A DNA stretch of 64,000 bases from positions 1,736,001-1,800,000 of the forward strand of contig NZ_JBHZTH010000001.1 of the NCBI RefSeq assembly GCF_046545555.1. The letters run 5' to 3'. The notes beneath the pieces were generated by a model that worked only from the letters and a program-made list of their open reading frames with translations, was not told where the DNA came from and made no database searches. This DNA comes from Winogradskyella sp046545555 (GTDB taxonomy: Bacteria > Bacteroidota > Bacteroidia > Flavobacteriales > Flavobacteriaceae). Made by a program: the position numbers and the translations under genes. Shown here piece by piece: positions 25,938 through 35,380 of this stretch (position 1 is its first letter; every line of letters starts with the position of its first letter).

Positions 25938-27250
25938 TGAATTCTGAAGTAATTTTAAACGTAGAAAAAGTAGGTAAGCAATATCGTTTGGGCTTAGTAG
26001 GCACAGGTACTATTAGTCATGATCTTAATAGGTGGTGGAGTAGATTAAGAGGTAAAGAAGATCCTTATTTAAAAGTAGGTGAGGCTAATGATAGGAGTGA
26101 CAAAGGCAGGTCCTCATATGTTTGGGCATTAAAGGATATTTCTTTTAATGTTAAACGAGGCGAGGTGTTAGGAATCATTGGAAAAAATGGCGCTGGTAAA
26201 TCTACATTGTTAAAGATTTTATCCCGCGTAACTTCGCCAACTGTTGGTAGTATAAAAACGAAGGGAAGAATAGCTTCACTTTTAGAAGTTGGAACTGGAT
26301 TTCATCCAGAGATGACTGGAAGAGAAAACATCTATTTAAATGGTGCAATTCTTGGAATGACTAAAGCAGAAATAGCTATGAAGATCGATGAGATAGTTGA
26401 TTTTTCTGGTTGTTTACGGTATATAGACACACCTGTTAAGCGTTATAGTTCTGGTATGAAAGTACGTCTGGCTTTTGCAGTTGCCGCTCACTTAGAACCT
26501 GATATCTTAATAGTCGATGAGGTATTAGCCGTAGGTGACGCCGAGTTTCAGAAAAAGGCTATTGGTAAAATGAAAGATATTTCTAATAGCGATGGACGTA
26601 CGGTTTTATTTGTGAGTCATGATATGAATGCCATATTAAAGCTAACAACTAAAGTCGTTTTGTTAGAGCATGGTACAGTAAAAAATATAGGTAGTCCAAA
26701 AGAAATTATTGATGAGTATATAATTGGAGAAACCCAAGCAAAATCTTCAAGAATTTGGGCACAAGGGCAAGAATTAGGTAATAGTTATGCTAAATTGAAA
26801 TCTATATCAGTTACTAATTCTCAAAATGAATTTAATTTTAATTTTGATCTAACAGAAAAGATTAAGATAAATATTGAATATTTAGATACAAATACTGATT
26901 ATACAAATACAGCAATAATTCATATTATTGATGAAAAGGACGTAGTTTTATTTGCATCTAATGAATTCGATAATCCAGATTGGAAATCGTTTCACAAAAA
27001 TAATGAAAGTGTAATTAAAGCGTCTTGCACTATTCCTGGAAGTTTTTTAGCAGAAGGTCGTTACAGAATATTAGTTGCGATAGGTAACTACAATCCAAAT
27101 ATGATACATGTAAAGATTGACAATGCTTTGACCTTTAGAGTCATTGATAAGCCTGATTATGAAAAAGATAGAATTCAGGTTGGTGGTAAATGGCCAGGCC
27201 TAATAAGACCAATTTTGCAGTGGGATATTGAAAATAGTACCAGTTTATGA
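25937..27250 (+). CDS. wzt: Polysaccharide ABC exporter ATPase with carbohydrate-binding domain (Wzt)
   Basis: A 437-residue ATPase. Walker A is IGKNGAGKSTLLK (about residues 80-92), the signature is YSSGMKVRLAFAVAAHL and Walker B is ILIVDEVLAVGD. An N-terminal insertion between strand 1 and Walker A is typical of Wzt. Residues about 270-430 are an additional beta-rich domain (IWAQGQELGNSYAKLKSI...), the Wzt C-terminal domain that reads the modified end of the glycan in O9a-like systems. This suggests the exported chain carries a terminal modification, possibly added by the acetyl- or methyltransferase encoded next. Confidence 0.93.
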   Translation: MNSEVILNVEKVGKQYRLGLVGTGTISHDLNRWWSRLRGKEDPYLKVGEANDRSDKGRSSYVWALKDISFNVKRGEVLGIIGKNGAGKSTLLKILSRVTSPTVGSIKTKGRIASLLEVGTGFHPEMTGRENIYLNGAILGMTKAEIAMKIDEIVDFSGCLRYIDTPVKRYSSGMKVRLAFAVAAHLEPDILIVDEVLAVGDAEFQKKAIGKMKDISNSDGRTVLFVSHDMNAILKLTTKVVLLEHGTVKNIGSPKEIIDEYIIGETQAKSSRIWAQGQELGNSYAKLKSISVTNSQNEFNFNFDLTEKIKINIEYLDTNTDYTNTAIIHIIDEKDVVLFASNEFDNPDWKSFHKNNESVIKASCTIPGSFLAEGRYRILVAIGNYNPNMIHVKIDNALTFRVIDKPDYEKDRIQVGGKWPGLIRPILQWDIENSTSL

Positions 27251-27858
27251 AAGGGCGTTTTAAAAAGATAATAAATAAGCTCTTGAAAAAGAATCAATCA
27301 GGGGCAAAAGCTAAGGTAAGTCGTTTTATGAATGAAAATAAAGCTTACCAAAAGTATAGTATTGGTGAGATGACTTATGGATTTCCCCGTGTTTATGACT
27401 ACAATGACAACACCAATTTAAAGGTCGGTAAATACAGCTCTTTTGCCGATAATATTCAAATATTTTTGGGAGGAGAACATCATAGCGATTATGTGTCTAC
27501 TTATCCTTTTACTACATTTTTGGAAAATGATTTAGATATAAGCGATAAAAAATCGAAAGGAAGTGTTAACATAGGAAACGATGTTTGGGTTGCAAATAAT
27601 GTTATAATATTATCAGGGGTCACTATTGGTAATGGAGCAATTATTGGAGCTGGAAGTGTAGTTACAAAAGATGTTAAAGATTATGAAATTGTAGCTGGTA
27701 ATCCCTCTAAGCATATTAGATATAGGTTTTCTGATGAACATATTAATGCACTAAAAAAAATTGCATGGTGGAATTGGACGAAACAAAAAATCTCAGAAAA
27801 TTATCAATTAATAATGTCTAATAACATTGAGTTATTTATAAAAAATCATACGAAATAA
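27247..27858 (+). CDS. CatB-like left-handed beta-helix O-acetyltransferase
   Basis: A 203-residue hexapeptide-repeat acyltransferase. The xenobiotic/CatB-type core is visible as KVGKYSSFADNIQIFLGGEHHSDYVSTYPF (active-site His in the HH pair) followed by hexapeptide coils NIGNDVWVANNVIILSGVTIGNGAIIGAGSVVTKDV. It probably acetylates a sugar from acetyl-CoA. It starts inside the wzt stop (ATGA overlap). Confidence 0.85.
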   Translation: MKGRFKKIINKLLKKNQSGAKAKVSRFMNENKAYQKYSIGEMTYGFPRVYDYNDNTNLKVGKYSSFADNIQIFLGGEHHSDYVSTYPFTTFLENDLDISDKKSKGSVNIGNDVWVANNVIILSGVTIGNGAIIGAGSVVTKDVKDYEIVAGNPSKHIRYRFSDEHINALKKIAWWNWTKQKISENYQLIMSNNIELFIKNHTK

Positions 27859-27865
27859 GAGTTTT

Positions 27866-28564
27866 ATGACTAGAGTACAATTGATACAAAAGATTATAGA
27901 TTCAAAGAATTTTGAGCGCTATCTAGAAATTGGTACATATAAAGGTGAGTCATTTTTTCCTGTTGTATGTAATAAAAAAGTTGCTATAGATCCGCAATTT
28001 AATATTCCTTTAAAAAGAAAATTGAAATGGATATATAAAGATTATCATAATATCTTTAATACCTATATCGAGTTAACTAGTGACGATTTTTTTAAACTAA
28101 AGGCGAACTTTGTCAAAAGATATAAACCGCAAATTGTATTTGTAGATGGTCTACATACCTTTAAGGCAAGTTTATTAGATGTTTTAAATTCTCTAGAGTA
28201 TCTATCTGAAAATGGAGTTATTGTTATGCACGATTGCTTACCTCCAAATAAAGCCGCGTCTACTTTTGCTAATTCCTTTAAGGAAGCTATTGATATGAAA
28301 TTAGAAGGTTGGACTGGTGAGTGGACTGGTGATGTTTGGAAAACAGTAGTTTACCTAAAAGAAAAGTATGACGATAATATTAACCTTTGTGTTTTAGATA
28401 CAGATTATGGATTAGGTTATATTACAGTTAATGAACCCATTATTGATTTTAAGATTGATGAAGATATTTTTAATAGAGTGAACGAATTAACTTATAACGA
28501 CTTAATTAATAATACAAGTTTAATTAATTTAAAAAGTATTAAATACGTTGATGATATAGTATAA
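27866..28564 (+). CDS. Class I SAM-dependent methyltransferase of the glycan locus
   Basis: A 232-residue Rossmann methyltransferase: motif I region YLEIGTYKGESFFPVVC, acidic VAIDPQF, then IVFVDGLHTFKASLLDVL and VIVMHDCLPP, the pattern of Methyltransf_24-like sugar O-methyltransferases. The acceptor is unknown. The position directly after wzm-wzt-acetyltransferase makes chain-end capping a reasonable hypothesis. Confidence 0.8.
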   Translation: MTRVQLIQKIIDSKNFERYLEIGTYKGESFFPVVCNKKVAIDPQFNIPLKRKLKWIYKDYHNIFNTYIELTSDDFFKLKANFVKRYKPQIVFVDGLHTFKASLLDVLNSLEYLSENGVIVMHDCLPPNKAASTFANSFKEAIDMKLEGWTGEWTGDVWKTVVYLKEKYDDNINLCVLDTDYGLGYITVNEPIIDFKIDEDIFNRVNELTYNDLINNTSLINLKSIKYVDDIV

Positions 28565-28569
28565 TTTTA

Positions 28570-29526
28570 ATGATGTTGTCTTCAAAATCAAATAGTGTTA
28601 AGGGAAATATTTTCACGGTAATAGTTACTTATAACGGTATGCACTGGATAAAGGAATGTTTAGATTCTGTATATTTAAACAGTACGGTGATTTTAGTAGA
28701 TAATTGCTCTTCAGATAACACAATAAGTTTTATTACAAAAAACTACGAAGATGTTTTGGTTTTAAAACAAGATGAAAATCTTGGCTTTGGCAAAGCTAAT
28801 AACTTAGGTATTAGTCATGCTCTTAGTAATGGTGCTGATTATATTTTGTTGTTAAATCAGGATGCGAAAATGATAGAAGGTTCAATAGATAAGCTATTTA
28901 ATTTTGCAAAAGTAAATTCTGATTATGGGATATTGAGTCCTGTTCATTGTGACTGGTCGGGTAATTATTTAGAGTCTTCTTTTTCATCATATGTCAGTTA
29001 TGTTCATAACAAAGAATTTTATTCAGATTTTGTATTAAACAGGAGCATTAAGCCAGTTTATGATTTGCCTTTTGTAGCTGCCGCTTGTTGGTTTATACCA
29101 AAAAAAGTGTTTGAAACTATTGGTGGTTTTGATCCTATATTTTTTCACCTTGGAGAAGACGTTAATTATGCACAAAGACTTTCTTATTACGGTTATAAAA
29201 TTGGTGTACTGCCCGATATAAAGGTACATCACGATACAAAGGATAGAAAGTCAATCAAAATTGAGCCGTATTCAAAAGACTATTATTATAAGATCAACTA
29301 TCGTAATAAGGTAAAGTATGCTGACATAAACCTTGATAATTGGAAAACTAAGTTAAATTATAATAAACGACAGGTTTTAAAAACTGTTATTTTATCATTA
29401 GCCTCTTTTAAGTTTAAAAATGCCAAAGGCGCTTACAAGGAATATGTTAGTTATAACAGTTTATCCAAAGAATGTGATATGAGTAGGATGATAAATAAAG
29501 AACCTGGTAGTCATTATTTAAGTTAA
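28570..29526 (+). CDS. Glycosyltransferase family 2 (rhamnosyltransferase-like)
   Basis: A 318-residue GT-A enzyme. The nucleotide-binding start FTVIVTYNGMHWIKECLDSV and VDNCSSDNT are GT2 hallmarks, the LLLNQDAKM motif takes the DxD position, as in rhamnosyltransferase-like GT2 proteins, and FHLGEDVNYAQRLSYYGY is the usual ED catalytic region. Adds a sugar to the growing glycan in the cytoplasm. The donor cannot be predicted. Confidence 0.88.
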   Translation: MMLSSKSNSVKGNIFTVIVTYNGMHWIKECLDSVYLNSTVILVDNCSSDNTISFITKNYEDVLVLKQDENLGFGKANNLGISHALSNGADYILLLNQDAKMIEGSIDKLFNFAKVNSDYGILSPVHCDWSGNYLESSFSSYVSYVHNKEFYSDFVLNRSIKPVYDLPFVAAACWFIPKKVFETIGGFDPIFFHLGEDVNYAQRLSYYGYKIGVLPDIKVHHDTKDRKSIKIEPYSKDYYYKINYRNKVKYADINLDNWKTKLNYNKRQVLKTVILSLASFKFKNAKGAYKEYVSYNSLSKECDMSRMINKEPGSHYLS

Positions 29527-29532
29527 AATAAG

Positions 29533-30762
29533 ATGCCTAAAACTATAGTTCACGTTCTCGATACATTTCCTTCAAAGTCTGAAACATTTATTATAAATCA
29601 TATTATAGAGTGTGAACGTAAAGGATTTAAGTCAATCATTTTAGCTAACAAATTAAAGCCTCTTAATGAAGGGTCACAAGAAGATCTAATTACAGAATAT
29701 GGTTTAAATATTGGTGCAAAAAGTTATAATCAAAAACTACCTAAAAATAAAATTTTAAGAATTTTTAAGGCATTAATACTATTACTTCAAAATTTAAGCA
29801 ACTATAAAGTCTTTTTTAGAACATTAAACGATAAAAAATTTGGGCTGAAGTCTAAAACCTTAAAAATGTGGTTTCAAGCTGCAGTTTTTATTGAGTATAA
29901 GAATTGTTCTATACTTCATGCCCATTTCGGTGTTAACGGTAAACTATTGGCCGATATGAGAGCTATTGGTGCTTTAAAAGGTAGAATAGTAACCTCCTTT
30001 TATGGTTATGACACTTTCTCTACTTTGGCAAATAGAGTTGTTTTAAAAGACTATTATGAATCTGTTTTTTTTGCTTCAGATAAATTAATAACGAGCTCTA
30101 ATTACTTATATGCTAACTTAGAAAAATTTGATGTTCCAAAGCAAAAATTAATAGTTAACCCTGTTGGTGTTGATTTGAATCGATTTGGTTATAAGAAACG
30201 TGATTATAAAAATATTCTAAATATTATAACTGTAGGTCGGTTAATAGAACTGAAGGGACAACATTTTGGTATTGAAGCAATACATATATTATTAAAAAAA
30301 GGATATAATATTAATTACACTATCGTTGGAGATGGCGAAGAAGAAAAAAGTTTAAAAGAAAAAATAATAAAACTAGAATTACAAGATAACATTAAAATTG
30401 TTGCAGGTGGTACACAGACTAAAGTTTGTAAATTATTGCAAAATAATCATGTTTTTTTAATGACTTCTATAACGGATAAAACTGGCCGAGCTGAAGGACA
30501 GGGATTGGTGATTGCCGAAGCTCAGGCAACAGGATTACCAATTGTGGCTTTTGATTCTGGTGGAGTTAAGGATACTTTTATACACAATAAAACTGGTTTT
30601 TTAGCAGAAGAAAAGAATACCCAACAAATTGCTGAATTTTTAGAGAAATTTATACTTAACTCAGAATTAATAAATCAAATGGGTTACGATGCTATGTGTT
30701 TTGTAAAGGAGCATTTTAATAGCGAAAAGCAAAGTGAAAAATTAATAGAACTCTATAATTAA
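29533..30762 (+). CDS. Glycosyltransferase family 4 (WcaL-like)
   Basis: A 409-residue GT-B retaining enzyme. HAHFGVNGKLLADM resembles the acceptor-side motif of WcaL/AmsK-type transferases; the donor domain carries TVGRLIELKGQHFGIEA and the E-x7-E region GQGLVIAEAQATGLPIVAFDSGG. Six bases separate it from each neighbour, consistent with operon translation. Sugar specificity unknown. Confidence 0.88.
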   Translation: MPKTIVHVLDTFPSKSETFIINHIIECERKGFKSIILANKLKPLNEGSQEDLITEYGLNIGAKSYNQKLPKNKILRIFKALILLLQNLSNYKVFFRTLNDKKFGLKSKTLKMWFQAAVFIEYKNCSILHAHFGVNGKLLADMRAIGALKGRIVTSFYGYDTFSTLANRVVLKDYYESVFFASDKLITSSNYLYANLEKFDVPKQKLIVNPVGVDLNRFGYKKRDYKNILNIITVGRLIELKGQHFGIEAIHILLKKGYNINYTIVGDGEEEKSLKEKIIKLELQDNIKIVAGGTQTKVCKLLQNNHVFLMTSITDKTGRAEGQGLVIAEAQATGLPIVAFDSGGVKDTFIHNKTGFLAEEKNTQQIAEFLEKFILNSELINQMGYDAMCFVKEHFNSEKQSEKLIELYN

Positions 30763-30767
30763 AGGTA

Positions 30768-31790
30768 ATGAGCAAAGGACTAGTTTCTGTAATTATACCG
30801 ACTTTTAATCGTGCTGCTATTATTAGGGAGACGTTAGATAGTCTAATTGCTCAAACCTATGAGAGATGGGAATGTTTAATTATCGATGATGGTAGTACTG
30901 ACGATTTAGAGTTACTCGTGGCAAAATACACTCAAAGAGATAACCGATTTAGGTTTTATAAAAGGCCTAAAGAGAAGCAAAAAGGTGCAAATGCATGTCG
31001 TAACTATGGTTTTGAGAAATCTAATGGCGAGTTTGTTAATTGGTTTGACAGTGATGATATAATGCATCCAGATTTTTTAAAACTAAGAATTAAAACATTA
31101 GTCAAAGATGCTACTTTAGATTTTTGTTGCTGTGTTTATTCAACCTTTACTGATCATTCTGATAGAGCCAATCTAGGTAACAAGGCAATTCATCCTTTAA
31201 TTTATCAGTCTCATAATTATATCGAAGATTATTTGCTAAATGGCTTATCTTTTATAACCGACTCAGTAGTATGGAAAAGGAAATTTTTAGATGATAAAAC
31301 TCTTTTTGATGAGGGCATGTTTAGAGCACAAGAGTGGGATTTTCATTTTAGAATGCTTACTCATAATCCGAAATATATCTATTTAAAAGATGTTTTATTT
31401 TATTTAAGACGTGGAAATGAAAGCATAACTAAAAATGCTAAAAAATCTATAAAAGCGCAGAAGTCCATATTTAAATTTTTTAATAATGCCTTTAATTTTG
31501 TTGCAGCGAGTGATCTTAATAATAAAGAAAAATTAAAGCAATATATTTTTTACCGACAAGCAGCCAATTACTATGCGTTGAGCCTTTTAATTACTGACTG
31601 GACATCAAGGTTGAAGGTAATATTTAATTATGGCCTTTATGTATTTAAATATAGTTTTACATCTAAAACTAATCTGATATTAAAATTACGTTTATTTTTA
31701 GGGGTATTTATATTATTGTTTTTCAAAAAGGGATATCGTTTTTTTTACTACCCTCAGTTTGATTTTAGGTCTTACACAAAAAAAGCATGA
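30768..31790 (+). CDS. Glycosyltransferase family 2
   Basis: A 340-residue GT-A enzyme: VSVIIPTFNRAAIIRETLDSL, LIIDDGSTDD and the metal-binding VNWFDSDDIMHPDF. The second half contains a basic amphipathic stretch and a hydrophobic C-terminal segment (LFLGVFILLFF) that could anchor it to the membrane where lipid-linked substrate sits. Role: one elongation step; donor unknown. Confidence 0.88.
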   Translation: MSKGLVSVIIPTFNRAAIIRETLDSLIAQTYERWECLIIDDGSTDDLELLVAKYTQRDNRFRFYKRPKEKQKGANACRNYGFEKSNGEFVNWFDSDDIMHPDFLKLRIKTLVKDATLDFCCCVYSTFTDHSDRANLGNKAIHPLIYQSHNYIEDYLLNGLSFITDSVVWKRKFLDDKTLFDEGMFRAQEWDFHFRMLTHNPKYIYLKDVLFYLRRGNESITKNAKKSIKAQKSIFKFFNNAFNFVAASDLNNKEKLKQYIFYRQAANYYALSLLITDWTSRLKVIFNYGLYVFKYSFTSKTNLILKLRLFLGVFILLFFKKGYRFFYYPQFDFRSYTKKA

Positions 31791-31793
31791 GTC

Positions 31794-32594
31794 ATGATAA
31801 CTAAAATAAAAAGACGAATTAAAAGAGTTATTAAAAACCCAAATAAGCTTTATCAAAGTAATGTTGAGTTAAAAAGAACTTTGTCTGGTTATAAACAAGC
31901 CGTTGTTTTAGGTTCATCTTCGTCTATTAATAAATTAAATGTTTCTTTATTTTCTGATGATTTAGTCATTTCTGTTGGAAATTTTTTTGAGCATCCAAAT
32001 ATTGATAATATAAAACCTAAGATTCATGTTTTTGCAGCATCACACGCTCCAATTACCAGAGAAGTTTTAGAATCATGGTGGCAAAGGTGTGATAAGATTC
32101 TGCCAAAAGAAACACCACTATTAATTGAGAAGAGAGACAAGTTGGTAGCCGAGTCAGTTTTTACAGATAGAAAAATTTATTATTATTCCTATGGAGGCAA
32201 CGTTCCTGTAGATTTTACAAAACCTATTATGTCGCCATGGAGTGTAACCATCGTGGCATTGCAGTTGGCTATTTATTGTGAAGTTCCTAAAACAGGAATA
32301 TTGGGAGTTAATCACGATTGGCAATGCCTGCAACCTTACACGCATTTTTATGACCATAATAAACCGTCACTAGAGTACTACTTGCATAGAGCAGGTATTG
32401 AGATTTCTTACGAAAAACAAAAGCAACCATTTCCCAAAGAGCGTCTTTATAGGGAATACGAGTTATATCAGCAGTACGAATTGTTAAAAAGAGAATCGGA
32501 ACGACTAGGTTTAAAAATATATAATTATGATCCTTTCTCTCATTTCGATGTGTTTTCATTTGAGAAAAAGAATGATATGATAAAGTCTAATTAA
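31794..32594 (+). CDS. Unassigned Rossmann-like protein (DUF115/MptE-like, possible transferase)
   Basis: A 266-residue protein that is not a standard GT2 or GT4 enzyme. QAVVLGSSSSINKLN is a glycine/serine-rich strand-loop resembling the nucleotide-binding start of DUF115/MptE-like proteins and of GT42-type sialyltransferases; SWWQRC, SPWSVTIVALQLAIYC and TGILGVNHDWQ (compare the [LV]G.[DN]H.W motif of DUF115-like proteins) and HFYDHNK follow. Its presence in a neuABC locus makes it one candidate for the sialic-acid transferase. That is inference; a modification enzyme is equally possible. Confidence 0.7.
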   Translation: MITKIKRRIKRVIKNPNKLYQSNVELKRTLSGYKQAVVLGSSSSINKLNVSLFSDDLVISVGNFFEHPNIDNIKPKIHVFAASHAPITREVLESWWQRCDKILPKETPLLIEKRDKLVAESVFTDRKIYYYSYGGNVPVDFTKPIMSPWSVTIVALQLAIYCEVPKTGILGVNHDWQCLQPYTHFYDHNKPSLEYYLHRAGIEISYEKQKQPFPKERLYREYELYQQYELLKRESERLGLKIYNYDPFSHFDVFSFEKKNDMIKSN

Positions 32595-32620
32595 TTTTTA
32601 CAAACTAATTAATCAAAACA

Positions 32621-33292
32621 ATGTTTTTTAGAAAAATTATCAAAAGAGTTCTTGGGTTTTGTGTACCAGAGTTAAAACCTATATTATCTCATAAAGTTGA
32701 ACTTAAAAGTTTAGAGAACGAAGCTTTAAGAAGTGAAATTGATGAATTTTCTAAAATATATGCACCATTTAGAATTATTGAGACCAAAATAGGAAAAGGA
32801 ACTTATTTGTCTTCCAATTCTAAAATTTCTAAAACAGAAATAGGTAAATTTTGCTCAATTGGTCCTAATTTTCTTTGCGGATGGGGTTTACATCCAACAA
32901 ATGGAATATCTACTAGTCCTTATTTTTATAGTACATCAAAGCAGAACGGGTCAACTATTTCTAAAGAAAACCTTTTTGAGGAAAGAAAGAACATTTATAT
33001 AGGTAATGATACTTTTATTGGAGCCAATGTAACGATATTAGATGGTGTTAAAATTGGCAATGGTGTTGTTATTGGTGCTGGTTCCATTGTTTCAAAGGAT
33101 ATTCCTGATTTTGCTATAGCTTATGGAAGTCCAATTGAAATTAAAAAATATAGATTTACAGAGCGTCAGCGTAAGGACTTAAAGAAAATAGAGTGGTGGA
33201 ATTTTAGTGATATAGACCTTAAAAATGTTAACACCTATTTTTACAATATTGACGCCTTTATAGAAAAATATAAAGGTCAGGACCCCTTATAA
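32621..33292 (+). CDS. Left-handed beta-helix acetyltransferase
   Basis: A 223-residue hexapeptide acyltransferase. Coils are visible at TKIGKGTYLSSNSKISKTEIGKFCSIG, then NIYIGNDTFIGANVTILDGVKIGNGVVIGAGSIV. The insertion with WGLHPTNGISTSPYFYST occupies the CatB active-site loop position and includes a His. It probably O- or N-acetylates a sugar residue. It is the second acetyltransferase of the locus. Confidence 0.83.
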   Translation: MFFRKIIKRVLGFCVPELKPILSHKVELKSLENEALRSEIDEFSKIYAPFRIIETKIGKGTYLSSNSKISKTEIGKFCSIGPNFLCGWGLHPTNGISTSPYFYSTSKQNGSTISKENLFEERKNIYIGNDTFIGANVTILDGVKIGNGVVIGAGSIVSKDIPDFAIAYGSPIEIKKYRFTERQRKDLKKIEWWNFSDIDLKNVNTYFYNIDAFIEKYKGQDPL

Positions 33293-33325
33293 TAGATTCA
33301 GAATTTGATAATTTTTTAGACACAC

Positions 33326-34171
33326 ATGCAAACTTTTTTATTGTCCATTATTACTATTAATTATAACGATTCAGTTGGTTTAATGAAGACTATGGAGAGT
33401 GTTCAGTTGCAATCTTATCGTGATTTTGAGCATGTTATAATTGATGGTGATTCAAACGATAATAGTCTAGAGGTCATTAAATCTTTTAATTACGATAATC
33501 TTAACTATATCAGTGAGCCTGATTCTGGTATTTATAATGCTATGAACAAGGGTATTGCAAAAGCTAAGGGAAAGTTTTTATTGTTTTTGAATAGTGGTGA
33601 TATTTTAGAAAATAATAATGTTATATCTAATGTTATACCATATTTAAGCAAGGACTATTCTGTATTGGCAGGTGATATAATTTTTAATGAAGACGAAGGC
33701 ATGCGTTTACGAGAGCACCCAGAGCAATTGTATTTCTCATATCTTGTAGGTAATGCAATATCCCATCCATCTACATTTATAAAAAATTCACTTTTTAATA
33801 CATATGGTAATTATAATGAAAATCTTAAGATTGTATCTGATTGGGCTTTCTTTTTAAAAGTTTTAGGTCTTAATAATGAAACCTATTTTAGGTTACCCTT
33901 AACAATTTCCATTTTTGATACCAAAGGTGTTTCATCAAGAGAAGAAAACTTTAGTGAGGTATATAAGGAACGTCATTTAGTCTTAGAATCTTATTTTCCA
34001 AGGATATTTAATAATGAGAATGATACTTATGTTTTTAATAAGTTTATAAGTAAAAACAAGCGATTTAAATATTTGAAAGTTATTGATTCTTCTCCATTTT
34101 TTAGAAAATTAGCAACACTTCAATTAGGTATAAGTGCAAGATTAATACGTTTTTTTAGCTCAAAAGAATGA
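33326..34171 (+). CDS. Glycosyltransferase family 2 (WcaA-like)
   Basis: A 281-residue GT-A enzyme: LSIITINYNDSVGLMKTMESV, VIIDGDSNDNS, then YISEPDSGIYNAMNKGIAKAKGKFLLFLNSGD, the signature of the WcaA/PGL-like GT2 subgroup in which the DxD position is NSGD. Overlaps the next gene by four bases (ATGA). Sugar unknown. Confidence 0.88.
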   Translation: MQTFLLSIITINYNDSVGLMKTMESVQLQSYRDFEHVIIDGDSNDNSLEVIKSFNYDNLNYISEPDSGIYNAMNKGIAKAKGKFLLFLNSGDILENNNVISNVIPYLSKDYSVLAGDIIFNEDEGMRLREHPEQLYFSYLVGNAISHPSTFIKNSLFNTYGNYNENLKIVSDWAFFLKVLGLNNETYFRLPLTISIFDTKGVSSREENFSEVYKERHLVLESYFPRIFNNENDTYVFNKFISKNKRFKYLKVIDSSPFFRKLATLQLGISARLIRFFSSKE

Positions 34172-35325
34172 GGAAGAGATTGTTAATCATTGGACCTTTA
34201 AGCGATATTGGAGGTAGGGAATTAGAAACGGGTTTTATTGCTGAAACGCTTTCAGATGATTATGATGTTAAAATACTATCAACAGGAAATCTAACATCTA
34301 ATTCTCAAATTTTTGATTTTGTTTCTGCCAAAGAAGTTATAACACTAAATGAAAAAATTGCTAAAGAAAGTATTTGGTTTAAAACTCTAGCCTTTTTTAG
34401 TTATATAAAGGCATGTAGAAAAGAGCCTTTTATTAATTATGTAAGTAACAATCTCGCAAAAAAAACAGGCTATAGAAAATTTGCTATAACACAAATTATT
34501 AATGAATTAGATAAAGTTGATATTGTGGTTTTATGTGCTCAGATAAGTAGTAATTACGTTAAGGAGATCGCAGAGTACGCTTATTCTAAACATAAGAAAA
34601 TTGTTTTAAGAACGTCCACCACAATAAACGAAAATGAGGTTTTAGTTAGAGCTTGGTTAAGCTACATTGATTTGTTTATACATCACTCTTCATCTAATGC
34701 TAAGCGATTATCTACACTCAATAATCATAACTATCAGTTAATAGATCAATGTACATTTAGGGAGTCAGAAATGCTTAATATTGAACCAGCAAAAATATTT
34801 AAATCGCTGTTGTATATAGGTAGACTTGCTCCAGAAAAAGGGATAAATGAATTGATTGATGTTTTTACAAGACAGCACCATAATTTAAAATTAACCATTA
34901 TTGGTGATGGCGAATTAAGAGATGTTATTGAAAAGAAGATTTTAGGCTATGACAATATTCAATTATTAGGATATTTAGATCAAGTTAAAATAGTTGAACA
35001 AATAAGTTTAGTAGATACTATAATAATACCATCATATGAAGAATCTGGGCCATTGGTAGCTTTAGAAGCAATGGCTTCTGCTCGCTTAATTATTTCTACT
35101 AAAGTTGGGGCAATGGAAGATAGATTAAAAGACGGATTAAATCAATTTTGGTTTAATATAAATGACGAAGCTTCATTTAGGCAAATTATAGATAGAATAA
35201 TAAAAATGGAAACAGATACCATTTTAAAAATCACTAAGCAAAATAGAGCGATCTATATGAGAAATTATCAGCAGAAAGAAATTAGAAGTCAGTATAAAAA
35301 GGCTATTTTTAACCTGATTAATTAA
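34168..35325 (+). CDS. Glycosyltransferase family 4
   Basis: A 385-residue GT-B enzyme. The start LLIIGPLSDIGGRELETGFIAETL is the typical acceptor-domain Gly loop, and the donor domain has LLYIGRLAPEKGINELIDVF and the E-x7-E region EESGPLVALEAMASARLIIS. It starts within the stop of the preceding GT2 gene, so expression is coupled. Confidence 0.87.
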   Translation: MRKRLLIIGPLSDIGGRELETGFIAETLSDDYDVKILSTGNLTSNSQIFDFVSAKEVITLNEKIAKESIWFKTLAFFSYIKACRKEPFINYVSNNLAKKTGYRKFAITQIINELDKVDIVVLCAQISSNYVKEIAEYAYSKHKKIVLRTSTTINENEVLVRAWLSYIDLFIHHSSSNAKRLSTLNNHNYQLIDQCTFRESEMLNIEPAKIFKSLLYIGRLAPEKGINELIDVFTRQHHNLKLTIIGDGELRDVIEKKILGYDNIQLLGYLDQVKIVEQISLVDTIIIPSYEESGPLVALEAMASARLIISTKVGAMEDRLKDGLNQFWFNINDEASFRQIIDRIIKMETDTILKITKQNRAIYMRNYQQKEIRSQYKKAIFNLIN

Positions 35326-35380
35326 GCATTAAATTCTTAGTTTTGTTTACTTAATCTTAAGAAGTCTATCAAAATAATTA

